Positions 51,701 through 64,000 of a stretch of 64,000 bases of DNA are shown here, piece by piece (the first letter of the stretch is position 1; every line of letters begins with the position of its first letter). The notes below the pieces were generated by a model. The model was given only the letters and a program-made list of their open reading frames with translations, was not told the DNA's origin and made no database searches. A program made the position numbers and the translations under genes. The DNA is from Veillonella seminalis (GTDB lineage Bacteria > Bacillota > Negativicutes > Veillonellales > Veillonellaceae), in contig NZ_RQUZ01000011.1 of the NCBI RefSeq assembly GCF_003992065.1, forward strand, positions 1 through 64,000, written 5' to 3'.

Positions 51701-54700
51701 CCCGTACGACGACCTACCAACAAGAAATGTTCTTCATCAAAGAAGTAATAGTCATCATCCATCGTGGCGATATGAACTAAACCGTCAATACCGTTTTCGA
51801 GCTCTACGAACATGCCGAATGATGTAATGGAACTGATTTTACCGTCAAAAACTTCACCGATAAACGGTTCCATATATTGTACTTTTTTAAGGTCATTCGT
51901 ATCACGTTCGGCCGCAACCGCAATTTGTTCCTGAATAGAACAATGATCAGCCGCTTTGGCTAAATATTCATCCGTATCATCATATTTATTATAACCGTCG
52001 CCCCAGTGCAAACGTTTCTTCAACAAACGATGAACAATTAAATCCGGATAACGACGAATCGGTGATGTAAAATGGGTATAGCATGCCGAAGCAAGGCCAA
52101 AGTGGCCCACATTAACCGATGAATAGCGTGCTTGTTGCATAGAACGCAAGGTCATAATTTGAGCAATCGGCTCAATCTCTGTTCCGGCTATACTGTCCAA
52201 GAATTTTTGAATATCTCTTGGTTCAACCGCACCATCCGCTAAATGGAACGGCTTGCCTAAATACGTTACTACGGTTTGCAAAGCTTGCAACTTTTCTTCA
52301 CTAGGCTGTTCATGAATACGATAAATACCCGGTTTATGAGTATCGCGCAAATAACATGCCACCGTTTCATTGGCAATCAACATGCATGCTTCGATAATTT
52401 TTTCGGCAATCGAACGGTCTTTACGTACGATTTTAAGAGGCGTACCTTCATTATCCAATAATATCTTATATTCCGGAAATTCAAAAGAAATGGCACCGGA
52501 CTTTTCACGCATTTGTATTAAAATTTTGGCGACTTCATGGAGTTCATGAACCATAGGCATTAGCGGTAACAAATCATCCGGAATAATGCTCTGTGTCAAC
52601 GCTTTATATATTTCAGGATAACTGCAACGGCGATCAACCCGAATGACGGACGGACTGATTGTAAAATCGACAACACGACCGGCATGATTGATTTCCATAA
52701 TGCAGCTCATGGCATAACGATCTTCTTTAGCATTAAGACTGCAGATACCGTTAGATAATTTGGTGGGAAGCATCGGAACAACCCGGTCAACCAAATACAC
52801 GCTGGTGCCGCGTTTATAGGCTTCTTTATCGAGCTGAGTATTACCGCGAACATAATGACTTACATCAGCAATATGAACACCTAGTTTATAATGACCGTTA
52901 GCCATTTGTTTACAGCTTACCGCATCATCCAAATCCTTGGCATCTTCACCGTCAATAGTAATCATCGGTACATCACGTAAATCGAGGCGTTTGCCGTCAA
53001 CGGCCACATTAAACGATACTCGATCGGCTTCTTTTAAAACGGCTTCAGGAAATTCGAACGGAATCTTATGCTGTGCCATCACACAGTTAATATCCACGCC
53101 CACATCGCCTTTATAGCCTAAAATAGACGTAATCTTACCTTCCGGCTGACGGCCCTTACCATCCGGCCAATTGGTTATTTCTACCAATACTTTAGCCCCG
53201 CTGCGAGCTTCCATGGTATCCGGTAAAGCTACATAAATATCATCAACAAGACGTTCATCATCAGGCGTTACAAAGCCGAACATCTGCTGACGGTCATACG
53301 TGCCCACAATAGCCGTATTCACATGTTCAAGGACTTTTTCAACACGACCTTCGTGGCGCTGCTCACCGACATGACCGAATCGAAAGATATGAACTAAGAC
53401 TTTATCATTATGCATAGCCCCGTTACGGTCGCCGGCACCGATATTAACTTCGTGCAAGCCTGTATCATCAATAACAAGGCCGCGCCCGTTGCGAAGACTC
53501 TTATACGTGCCTTCAAATTCCCGTACTTCTTCAAACTTTTTCTTTGCTTCTTCAGCTTTATCGATGAATTTGTAATAGTCGCCCGGCCGTGATTCCAGTA
53601 ACCCCTCTTTGGTCAGCGCCTCAACATCGCCCATAAAAGCTTCCAACTCTTCAGACCCTTTTATGCCCAAAATATACGCCGCATCTTCAATATGATACGC
53701 TTCCGGACTAATGGCCTTAAAAAACGCTAAAATCTTATCTTTCATCTCTTCCATAACCGTTTACCCCTACCAAAAAAGCCTGCACAAGGCAGGCTCCTAT
53801 TAATATTGATTCAAGTAAATCCCTAAGAATAAGCTTAAAATGGCAAAAACAATACCCAATACGATAGTACATTTAGATAATAAACCATCGATACCGCGCG
53901 CTTTACCGCCAAATACGGAATCGGCCGCACCACTCACGGCGCCGCCCATGCCGGCACTTTTACTAGATTGTAATACAACCACCAAAATCAATAAAATAGC
54001 AACTACCACTTCTGCAAACATCAAGAAATTTCTCACAATTGTCATCCTTCCTAAGGCTCATTCTTTTTTGCCAACTCACTGCGATGTTCCAAATATTTTT
54101 CTAACTTACGCTTTACGCGTTGTAATGCATTATCAATGGATTTAATACTGCGATGATATTCAGCGGCAATCTCATTATAGGATTTACCGTCCAAATAACC
54201 CATCAACACTTTGCCTTCCAAATCGCTTAATATGGACCCCATTTTTTCTTCAATATCGGAAAATTCTTCACGATTGATGAAGAGTTCTTCAGGATCCGTC
54301 CCTTGACCTTCGATTAATACATCCATCAAGGTACGTTCTGTCTCATCCGCATAAATCGGCTTATTCAGCGAAATATAGGAATTGAGCGGAATGTGCTTCT
54401 GCCGAGTCGCCGTTTTAATGGCTGTAATAATTTGCCGGGTAACACATAATTCGGCAAAAGCTTTAAACGACGCCAACCGGTCCCCTTTAAAATCGCGCGT
54501 TGCTTTATAAAGACCAATCATTCCTTCTTGAATAATATCCTCTTTGTCCGCTCCGATTAAAAAATAAGACCGTGCCTTGGCACGCACAAAGTTTTTATAT
54601 TTATCCACAAGATAGTCCACCGCCAAGTGGTCATCTTGTTCTTGCGCTAATTTACAAATTTCCTCATCTGTTAAATCTACATAACGACGGTACTCATCAT

Positions 54701-57700
54701 TTACGCGTGGATTAACGCACATGCCGACCTCCCACTCTGCCGGATTCGCAGAACCTAACTAATGTAACTCTCATTATACTTGATAGCCTTCAGTTCTGCA
54801 AGGTCATTTCTTGCCCCGTCGCAGGGTTTCCCACTGTTTAGCCACTTCACCGTCAATTTGATACCCCAGCTCATTGCGTTGTAATTGCAGACTGTCACGA
54901 TTGTGAAGTCCTTTATAATAACGCTGTTCATCAATTTTGGCTCGTTCCACCTGCGCTTTAAGTTCGCGAGCGGAAATGCGAAGTGCACCGAAACCGAGCA
55001 CCTGACTTTGTTCCGCATAATCGGAAGTGCATACATATACATTGGCATAGGAATTTCTAAAAGTAAAAACGGTCCGTTCAATATAAGAATCCGCTGTTTC
55101 ACCATCAGCCGTATATACTTCTAAAAAATCATCAGTCATAAACTCTTCGGCACTGCCGGGATGGGCATATTTACCGTCAAAAACCAATATAACCCGATAT
55201 CCTTTATGCTTGCCGTAATTCTGCAACATATGCTTAATACGACCCCTGGCATGCTCCAATGAACTTTTACTTATTTTTTTAAGTTCCGGCCACGCAAAAA
55301 TAACATTATATCCGTCAACAATTAAAATATCTTCTCTCATGTCGGAGCCTCACTCCTCTTTATTGACGTTGCCGAACTGCTTCATACATCAAAATAGCGG
55401 CCGCTACCGATGCATTTAATGAATTTAAACGCCCATACATAGGAATCGTTACGAGAAAATCACAACGTTCTTTAGTCAAACGACTGAGGCCTTTGCCTTC
55501 ATTACCGATAACAAGCACAAGCGGGCTCGTTAAATCGGCTTGATACAAAGTCTGTTGTCCTTCCATATGGGCCCCCAGAACCCAGAAACCTTGTTTCTTA
55601 AGTTCTTCAATCGTCTGCGCTACATTGCCGACCTGTACCAAAGGAATTGATTCAACAGCCCCCGCCGATGTTTTGGCAACCGTCGCATTAATCGGTGCCG
55701 TATGTCGTTTCGGAATCAGTACCGCCGTTGCTCCACAGCATTCGGCCGTTCGAATAATCGCCCCCATATTATGAGGATCTTCTATACCATCCAACAATAT
55801 TAAAAGCGGTGCTTTATCGGCCGGCCAAGCAGCCAATACTTCACCTAAATCAGCAAATTTAACCGGCGCAGCCAAAGCCACCACGCCTTGATGGACCACA
55901 CCATCTGCATATTTACTGAGCTGTTTATCATCTACACGACGAAGTTCAATGCCTTTGTCCTTAGCGAGGCCTATGATTTCCTGTAAGGAGCCTTGTACTT
56001 TATCATTGGTAATAAACAGACGCTGAATGGTACGTCCCGACCGCAAAGCTTCACGCACTGCATTGCGCCCTACAATATAATCACTCATGAGTCTGTCTCC
56101 TTTACTTTATCATAACTCAACTAACCCATACTGTCCAAAGTATAGTGAAAAGCATCTTTCATCAATATTTGCAACCGTTCGGCCTGTCCGGATCGATATA
56201 AATAGCCCAATACGGCTTCAAAAGCCGTGCTGGCACGATATTCCTGTACCGTTGCACTCTTCGGTACATGTACATTACTGTTGCGAGCCCGTTTGGCTAC
56301 TTGTTTTTCCATCTCGGTCAAATATTCCGTCGTTTCCCAAGCATGAAGGACTTTTGATTGAGCCTTGGCACAAATACATTCAGTTACCAGATTATGTAAC
56401 ACTTGAACCTTCGTAATACCCGCTTCAGTCATACGTTCACGAATATACAAGGAATATACGGCATCGCCTATATAGGCAAGCATGAGGGAATCCTCAGCTT
56501 CCGCCGGTATTATTCCCTCATGCGTAGTTGTTGCTTTTAATTTTTCAATAGCCGTGGCTCGTAAAAATTGATAGCGCTTAAAGTTCACGTTTTTTCCACC
56601 GTGCCCCTTGCGGCGAATCTTCAATTACGATACCGATGTTGCCCAATTCATCACGAATGGCATCTGCCAAATCCCAAAGTTTTTGTTCACGGGCATTCTG
56701 ACGAACGTTTAAAATTACCTGCATTAATTTTTCGTATTCTTCAGCACCGGCACCGCTTTGAGGACCTTCCCAAGCCTGTTCCAAAATGCCAATAATATCT
56801 GTCATCATCTTGAAGATGTTTCTTACTTCAGCCAATGTTTCATGGCAAACTTTACCATTGCAGTTCTGAACAGCCTGATAGTAGATGTTGATTTCTTTAG
56901 CTAAGCCGAACATAGGTGCACCGGCTAAAGCTGTATTGAAATCATCGGACATAGCTTCTTCAAATTCTTCCGCATATTTACGAGCGTTGTCCAGTAATGC
57001 TTTTGCTTCTTCATCACATTCACCTTCTTCTTGGTTTTCCAAGTATAAAAGGTTCTGGATAGCTGTTGTCATGCGTTCCAATGATTTATTCGCTTCTTCC
57101 AAACGTTCATCGCTGAAATCAAGCGGACTGCGATAATGAGTGCTCATCAAGAAATAACGAAGCGCATCAGGACTGTATTCTTTCAAGATATCTTTAACCA
57201 AGAAGAAATTATTCAAGGATTTACTCATTTTTTCCTGGTTAATGGTGATGAAACCATTGTGCAACCAGTAACGCACGGACGGATGATGACCGGTGCATCC
57301 TTCGGACTGAGCAATTTCGTTTTCATGGTGAGGGAAAATCAAGTCACTGCCGCCGCCATGGAAATCAAATTCTTCACCCAAGTATTTATTACTCATTGTG
57401 GAACATTCGATGTGCCAGCCCGGACGACCGTTACCCCATGGGCTTTCCCAGTATGGTTCACCCGGTTTAGCACTTTTCCAAAGTGCAAAGTCCATCGGAT
57501 TTTGTTTACGATCATCCACGTCAACACGAGCACCCGCTTCCATATCATCCAATGTACGACCGGATAATTTACCGTAGTCTTCAAATTTTTCAACGCTGTA
57601 ATATACATCGCCGTCTAATTCGTAGGCAAAGCCTTTTTCAATCAAAGTGGAAATCATAGCAATGATTTCATCAATGTGTTCGGATACGCGCGGATATACA

Positions 57701-60700
57701 TCGGCATGACGTACATGAAGAGCATCCATAACTTCAAAATAGGAATCGATATAACGATTTGCAATCGTATCCCAAGAAACACCTTCGCCATTGGAGGTGT
57801 TGATAATTTTGTCATCAACGTCGGTAAAGTTCTGCACATACGTCACTTTATAACCGACATGCGTCAAATAGCGACGAATTACATCCCAAGTAACAAAAGG
57901 ACGAGCATTACCGATATGAGGATGGTTGTATGGTGTTACGCCACATACGTAAATCTTTGCTTCACCCTCCTTTACCGGCTTAAATACTTCTTTTTCTCTT
58001 GTCATCGTATTGTATACTTTAATTTCTCTCATCGCTACCGATGCCTCTCTTCCGTAAAAATATAAAAAGCCACCATCTCATTACAGAGACGGTGGCCCGC
58101 GGTTCCACTCTGTTAAGTACTGATAGCACTCTCTCAAACGCATAACGGGCGTATCCGAACAAACCTACTCTATTCAGCCTGTTAACTCCCGAATGCATTT
58201 CCCTTGGCTATACTTAAACCCTTCCACCAGTTAGTTCTCGCTGTAAAGTTAGACACAAAGTACTTCTTTCGTTCATCGTCTTTCATAACAATTTTATTCG
58301 ATATATTGAATATGATATCACGAAACCCTTATAAAGTCAATGTATCCCTACTAATTCTATACAAATTATACGGCTAAAATTAAATAGTGTGCAAGTGATT
58401 TTTTATCCTGTTTTATTTTCCGGCTGTAGCAATATTAACAATTGTCTTAACAGCTAATTCCATGTGTTCAACACAGGCAAATTCATGAGGTCCGTGAAGA
58501 TTTTCTACACCGGTAAACAAATTAGGTGTAGGAATACCCATGAAGGAAATCTTAGACCCGTCAGTACCGCCGCGAATCGGCTGGATAAGCGGTTTAACAC
58601 CGGCTTTTTCCATAGCGGCTTTGGCTACTTCGACGCAATCCATGTGATCTTTAATGATATCGTACATATTGTAATATTGATCTTTAACGGTCAATGTTAC
58701 CACTTCACGGCCATAACGTTCATTTAATACTTTGGCTGCCAATACAAACAATTGTTTTTTTGCTTCAAAGAAGGAGCGGTCATGATCACGAATGATGTAT
58801 TTCATAGTGCCTGATTCAACACCCGTTTCATTGCTGGAAAGCATGATAAAACCTTCATGATCTTCCGTCAATTCAGGTACGGCAGCTTGAGGCAATAAGC
58901 GGTCAAATTCCATGGCCAATTTATTGCAGTTAATCATTGTATTTTTAGCCGAACCGGGATGAACGGATACACCGTGTAATTCTACAGTGGCAGAAGCCGC
59001 ATTAAATGTTTCGTATTCCAATTCGCCGAGGCGTGTGCCGTCAATAGTATAGGCAAAATCTACCGGGAAGTCTTTCACATCAAATAAGTCGGCGCCGCAA
59101 CCGATTTCTTCGTCGGGTCCGAAAGCACACATAATAAGACCATGTTTAATGTCCGGATTTTCTTTTACATAACGTAAAGCTTCCATGATTTCAACGATAC
59201 CGGCTTTGTCGTCACCGCCAAGAAGAGTTGTACCGTCAGTAACAATTAAAGTTTGACCTTTATAATTGGCTAAATTAGGAAAATCAGCTACACGGCTATA
59301 GATTCCTTTTGCGTCATTCAACAAAATATCTTGCCCATCATAGTCTTTGATAATACGCGGCGTAATATTTTCCGCATTGTAATCGGCAGTGTCCATATGA
59401 GCAATAAAGCCGATGCCCGGTACCTGGTCGTTAGTATTAGCCGGTAAAGCACCAATTACAAACCCGTTCTTTTCGTTGATTTTCACATCACTTAAGCCCA
59501 GTGCTTCCAAATCAGCTTTCAATACTTTGGCAAACTCAACCTGAGTTTGAGTACTCGGTACTGAAGTAGCCGCTTCATCAGAGCGCGTGTTTGTTTTAGT
59601 GTACCGCAAAAAACGTTCAACCATAGATTCCATATTATAGCCTCCTTTTAAAAAAGAAAGAATATAAAAAAGAGTACAGGAGGAAACCTCCCGTACTCAA
59701 AAATTGACCGTCAATAAAGGATGTAACCTACAAAAAATAATCAATTATAACTGACTGATAGCCGCATCAAGGCGTGCCAACGTCTTTTCTTTACCGAACA
59801 AGGTAATGATGTAATTCAAATCAGGGCCGTGCATTTGACCGGTCGTAGCAATACGGATCGGCATAAATACGAATTTCCCTTTCAATTTGGTTGCTTTCAT
59901 AATACCTTTGATAGTAGCTTTCACTAGGTCCGGCGTAATTTCGTCCAAATCGGCTACTGCTGCACGGAATGCATTGAGTACGATCGGACAAGTTTCTTCA
60001 GCCAACACAGCTTTAATTTCTTCGGCGTGTTCAGCGTCCGGAGCTTCCATATCTTCAAAAATCAATTTAGCTTCTTCTTTAATCTGAGCACCGAAGCTGA
60101 TATGATCTTTTAAACATACGCAAAGCATGATGAGTTTTGCTTTTTCCACTTCATCAGGGTTTGCCGAAGCATAACCGGCTTCCTGCAAATGCGGTAAGCA
60201 TAATTCGTATAATTCTTCATCGGATAAATTCTTCATGTAGTTGAAATTAATCCAATTCAATTTATCGATATCGAAAACGGCCGGATTCTTCGCTACGCGG
60301 TCCATGGAGAAGTTCTGAATCAATTCTTCCTGAGTAAACAATTCCTGTTCGCCGTCCGGAGCCCAACCGAGCAAGGCTAAGAAGTTGTCGATAGCTTCCG
60401 GCAAGTAACCGAGCTGACGATACTGATCAACGGAAGTAGCACCGTGACGTTTACTCATCTTCTTGTAATCTTTACCGAGGATTAAGGAAATATGACCAAA
60501 TGTCGGTACTTCCCAACCCAAAGCATTGTAAATCGCAATCTGACGCGGTGTATTGGAAAGATGTTCTTCCGCACGGATAACATGCGTTACTTCCATGGTA
60601 TGGTCGTCAATAACTACCGCATAGTTATAAACAGGAATTCCGTCGGATTTAACAATAACGAAATCGCCTACACCGTTAGATTCAAAGGATACGTGACCGC

Positions 60701-63700
60701 GAACCATATCATCAAACGCAATGGTCTGATTCAAAGGTACACGCAAACGAACAGTATGTTTACGACCTTCTTTTTCATATTCAGCGATTTGTTCTTCGGT
60801 TAAATGACTGCAATGACCATTGTATTTAGGTGTTTCACCACGTTCTAACTGTTCCTGACGAACTGCTTCCAATTCTTCTTCGGTACAGTAACAACGATAC
60901 GCCTTATCTTCATCCAATAAACGCTGCGTCACTTCATTATAAATATCAAGACGTTCCGTCTGACGATATGGTCCATTTTCGCCGCCTACGTCAATACCTT
61001 CATCCCAATCCATGCCAAGCCATTTAAGAGCGGCTTTAATATTCTCTTCGCTTTCACGCGTAGAACGCGCTAAGTCTGTATCTTCAATACGCAGAAGGAA
61101 TGTGCCTCCTTCTTTACGTGCCAATAGCCAGTTGAAAAGGGCTGAACGAGCACCACCGATGTGGAAAGGCCCTGTTGGACTCGGTGCAAATCGTACCTTC
61201 ATCTTTGCCATGTTTATATCCGCTCCTTTACAAAAATACATTTTATTTTATGGTTGCCATTCGCTGACGATTACGCTTGGTACAAGCTCACTACAGCCTG
61301 TGCTGCCAAGCCTTCCATGCGACCGAACGCCCCCATCTTTTCATGGGTCGTCGCTTTTACACTGATAAAATCTTCACCAATGCCTAAGGCATCGGACAGA
61401 TTTCTTTTCATAGCCCCGATATGCGGCTTTAATTTAGGTGCTTCCGCAATGACCATAACATCTACATTATACGCCTTAAATCCTTTTTCGTGTAGTAGTT
61501 TCATAACTTGACGTAATAATTCCATACTTGAAATACCTTTGAACGCATCATCTTCCGGCGGAAACCAGTAACCGATATCCGGTAAACCGGCCGCTCCCAA
61601 TAAGGCATCCATCAATGCATGAATCAATACATCCGCATCACTATGGCCATCCGGGCCGAATTCGCTTTCAATTTGCACACCGCCCAAAATACAAGGTCTT
61701 CCTGTTTTAAAACGATGCACATCATACCCGAATCCTACTCGCATCATAGGTTCTGTCACTCCTAAATATTGTTTAGCTCTTATAATATCCTCAGGGGTTG
61801 TAAGTTTACAGTTGATATAGTCACTCAGCACTATATGAACCGGCTTACCTTGATGTTCCACCAAGGAAACATCATCGGTGCCCATAAAGTTTGTTTCAGC
61901 CGCATAAGCTTGAGCTTCCAACAACCAGTCTTTCTGAAACCCCTGTGGTGTTTGAACCGCATATAATTCGCTGCGTTTTAATGTCTCTGTAACCAATAAA
62001 TCATCAGTCACCCGTTTAATCGTATCAATAACAGGGACAGCAGCTACAGCGGCACCGTATTTTTGTGCTGCCTCGGCCACAGCCGTGAACAAGGCCGGTT
62101 TCGCCATAGGTCTGGCCCCGTCATGCACCAAAATAATCTCCGTCGTTGCACTGACAGCCAATGTACCGGCTCGCACAGAATCTTGCCGTTCTTTACCGCC
62201 TGTTACGATGCGCGGCTGCCAAGGTAATGCCCCCATGTCAGCCACTTCCTTGGTCACTATGTCCTCTTCACCGGCTGCCGCTACGATAATTACTTCAGAA
62301 ATATCAGCTACTGACGCCAAATGGTGTAAATTCCACTGCAATACGGAATATTTGCCGAGGCGCAAAAATATTTTGTTAGCTTCACAGCGCATGCGTTTGC
62401 CGGCTCCGGCGGCTAATAAAATACAGCTGATCATTCTTTAGTTCCTTTCGCTCGTGCAAAAATCATACGACCTGCACTTGTCTGCAATACCGATGTAACC
62501 ATGACATCAATCGACGTGTCAACATACTGTGCCCCGTTTTCAATAACAATCATAGTACCATCGTCTAAATAAGCCACACCCTGATTATCTTCTTTACCTT
62601 CTTTGATAACTTGAACACGAATCCATTCACCCGGAATCATAGCCGGTTTTAAAGCATTCGCCAAATCATTCAAATTGAGGACTTCAATACCCTGCAAGCT
62701 GGCCACTTTATTCAAATTAAAATCATTCGTTACAATTTTCCATTTTTTATCCAAAGCCAAACGCATCAACTTGGAATCTACTTCCGCAATATCCTCAAAA
62801 TCATCGGGGATTACTTTAATAGCAATTAACTCTTTTTGTTGCATGCTTTGCAAAATGTCGAGACCGCGACGACCGCGATTGCGTTTTAACACATCGGCCG
62901 AGTCGGAAATATGTTGTAATTCTTCCAATACGAATAAAGGCACAACCAAAGGCCCATCCAAAAAGCCGGTGGCACACAATTCAGCGATACGACCGTCAAT
63001 AATAACCGACGTATCCAATAACTTTGCTACCGACACAGATTCGAATTCAGACACAACCGGAGCTGTAACCTGCTCAACTTCTTTGGGCGTTGCTTCTTTT
63101 TTCTTATCTTTTGCTACTGTACGACTCTGAAGCCAGTTGGCATAGAGTTCCGGCCCCTTACGTGATGCAAGACGCATCCCGATATAACCGAAGATAGCAC
63201 TTAAAATAATAGGAATGTACGAACCGATAATCGGTACGCGATAAAATGCCAAGCCAATAAGATTTGCTATTATAAGTCCAAAAAGTAATCCGGCTGTGCC
63301 GGCCATTAATTCCTGGTTAGGTACACGTGATAAAATGCGTTCAATATTTTTAGCCAGTTTCAAACCTTGATCGATAATCGGTAAAGCAATTACAAAACCG
63401 ATCAAAGCACCGATAACCCCGCCTAAAGCTAAGGCTAAAATCTTAATTACCGAAATACCGAAGAAACCCATAGTCCAGAATTTCACATCGATAATCGGCT
63501 CCCAAACCGGCATAAAAGTATCTGTCAACATATATCCCATAATCCCAACCAATAAGGCTATGACATAACGTAAAATCTTATATACCATTTCATTTCACCT
63601 CCTTTCCCTTTGTACATCTCTATTGTACATTAAAATTATAAATAAATCATTAACTCATTATTAAAAAATGCTATCAAAATACAAGTTGCATCGCTTCTTG

Positions 63701-64000
63701 TACGGTTGTAACACCGTGAATTACAATATCCTTGCGATTCCCCTTCACCTGTTTCGCATTTCCTACCGGCACAACAAAACGAGTAAAGCCCATTTTGGCA
63801 GCTTCCGCAATGCGTTGTTCGATGCGCGGAATGCTGCGAATATTACCGGTCAGACCAACTTCACCCAGAATCACCATATCGGACGGCACAGGACGATTTT
63901 TTAAATTCGATACAATAGCAACAGCCACCGACAAATCACAAGCCGGTTCATTGACTTTTAAACCACCGATAACATTAACGTAAACATCCTTATTGCCAAG

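Overview
The window looks like chromosomal backbone of a diderm Firmicute of the class Negativicutes, most likely a Veillonella relative; this is inferred from gene content and order, with no database search. Monoderm-Firmicute gene orders (rplS-rbgA-rnhB-...-dprA-topA-trmFO-hslV-hslU; phoH-ybeY-era-recO-glyQ-glyS; pcrA-ligA-gatC-gatA-gatB; radA-yacL-ispDF-gltX-cysS-mrnC-rlmB-rae1-sigH) sit beside an RND efflux pump with a lipoprotein adaptor, which implies an outer membrane. Transporters for C4-dicarboxylates and related carboxylates (two DASS-type, one DcuC-type) fit an organism living on organic acids. Coding density is high. Nearly all genes are on the minus strand; the exceptions are a fosmidomycin-resistance-type MFS gene, nadE and one DASS transporter. 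I see no insertion sequence, prophage or CRISPR array.

Layout. 1-11.9 kb: HslUV protease, tRNA methylation (trmFO), topoisomerase I, natural-transformation genes (dprA, comM), yraN, RNase HII, a ribosome-assembly GTPase and L19. 12-13.5 kb: DASS transporter. 13.5-21.2 kb: glycyl-tRNA synthetase, recO, a CBS-domain membrane protein, era, ybeY, phoH. 21.2-24.7 kb: two radical-SAM proteins and a histidine phosphatase. 25.1-28.4 kb (+): MFS exporter and glutamine-dependent NAD synthetase. 28.6-31.4 kb: a secreted tannase-like hydrolase, a HAD phosphatase and a small membrane protein, with an unusual repeat cluster between the last two. 31.4-39 kb: gatCAB, ligA, pcrA. 39-42 kb: CBS-type family II pyrophosphatase and a DcuC-type carrier. 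42.2-47.1 kb: TetR/adaptor/RND operon. 47.5-50.6 kb: yagU-like gene, tRNA-Leu(CAA), the second DASS gene and tmRNA. 50.8-58.3 kb: smpB, rnr, secG, sigH, rae1, rlmB, mrnC and cysS, with a cysteine T-box leader in front. 58.4-64 kb: pepT, gltX, fused ispDF, yacL and the 3' part of radA.

Together the genes mostly serve translation (aminoacylation, tRNA-dependent amidation, rRNA maturation, trans-translation), DNA maintenance and uptake, and organic-acid transport. The least ordinary material is the repeat cluster at 30.76-31.03 kb. It holds two tandem imperfect copies of a roughly 90-nt unit, each ending in its own Shine-Dalgarno and start codon in one frame upstream of the HAD gene, plus an inverted third copy that supplies the 3' end of the neighbouring gene. 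Other points worth a look are a CBS membrane protein whose best start is AUA, a T-box that may control a whole RNA-metabolism operon, a long efflux-operon leader with an early terminator-like hairpin, and a structured dcuC leader.
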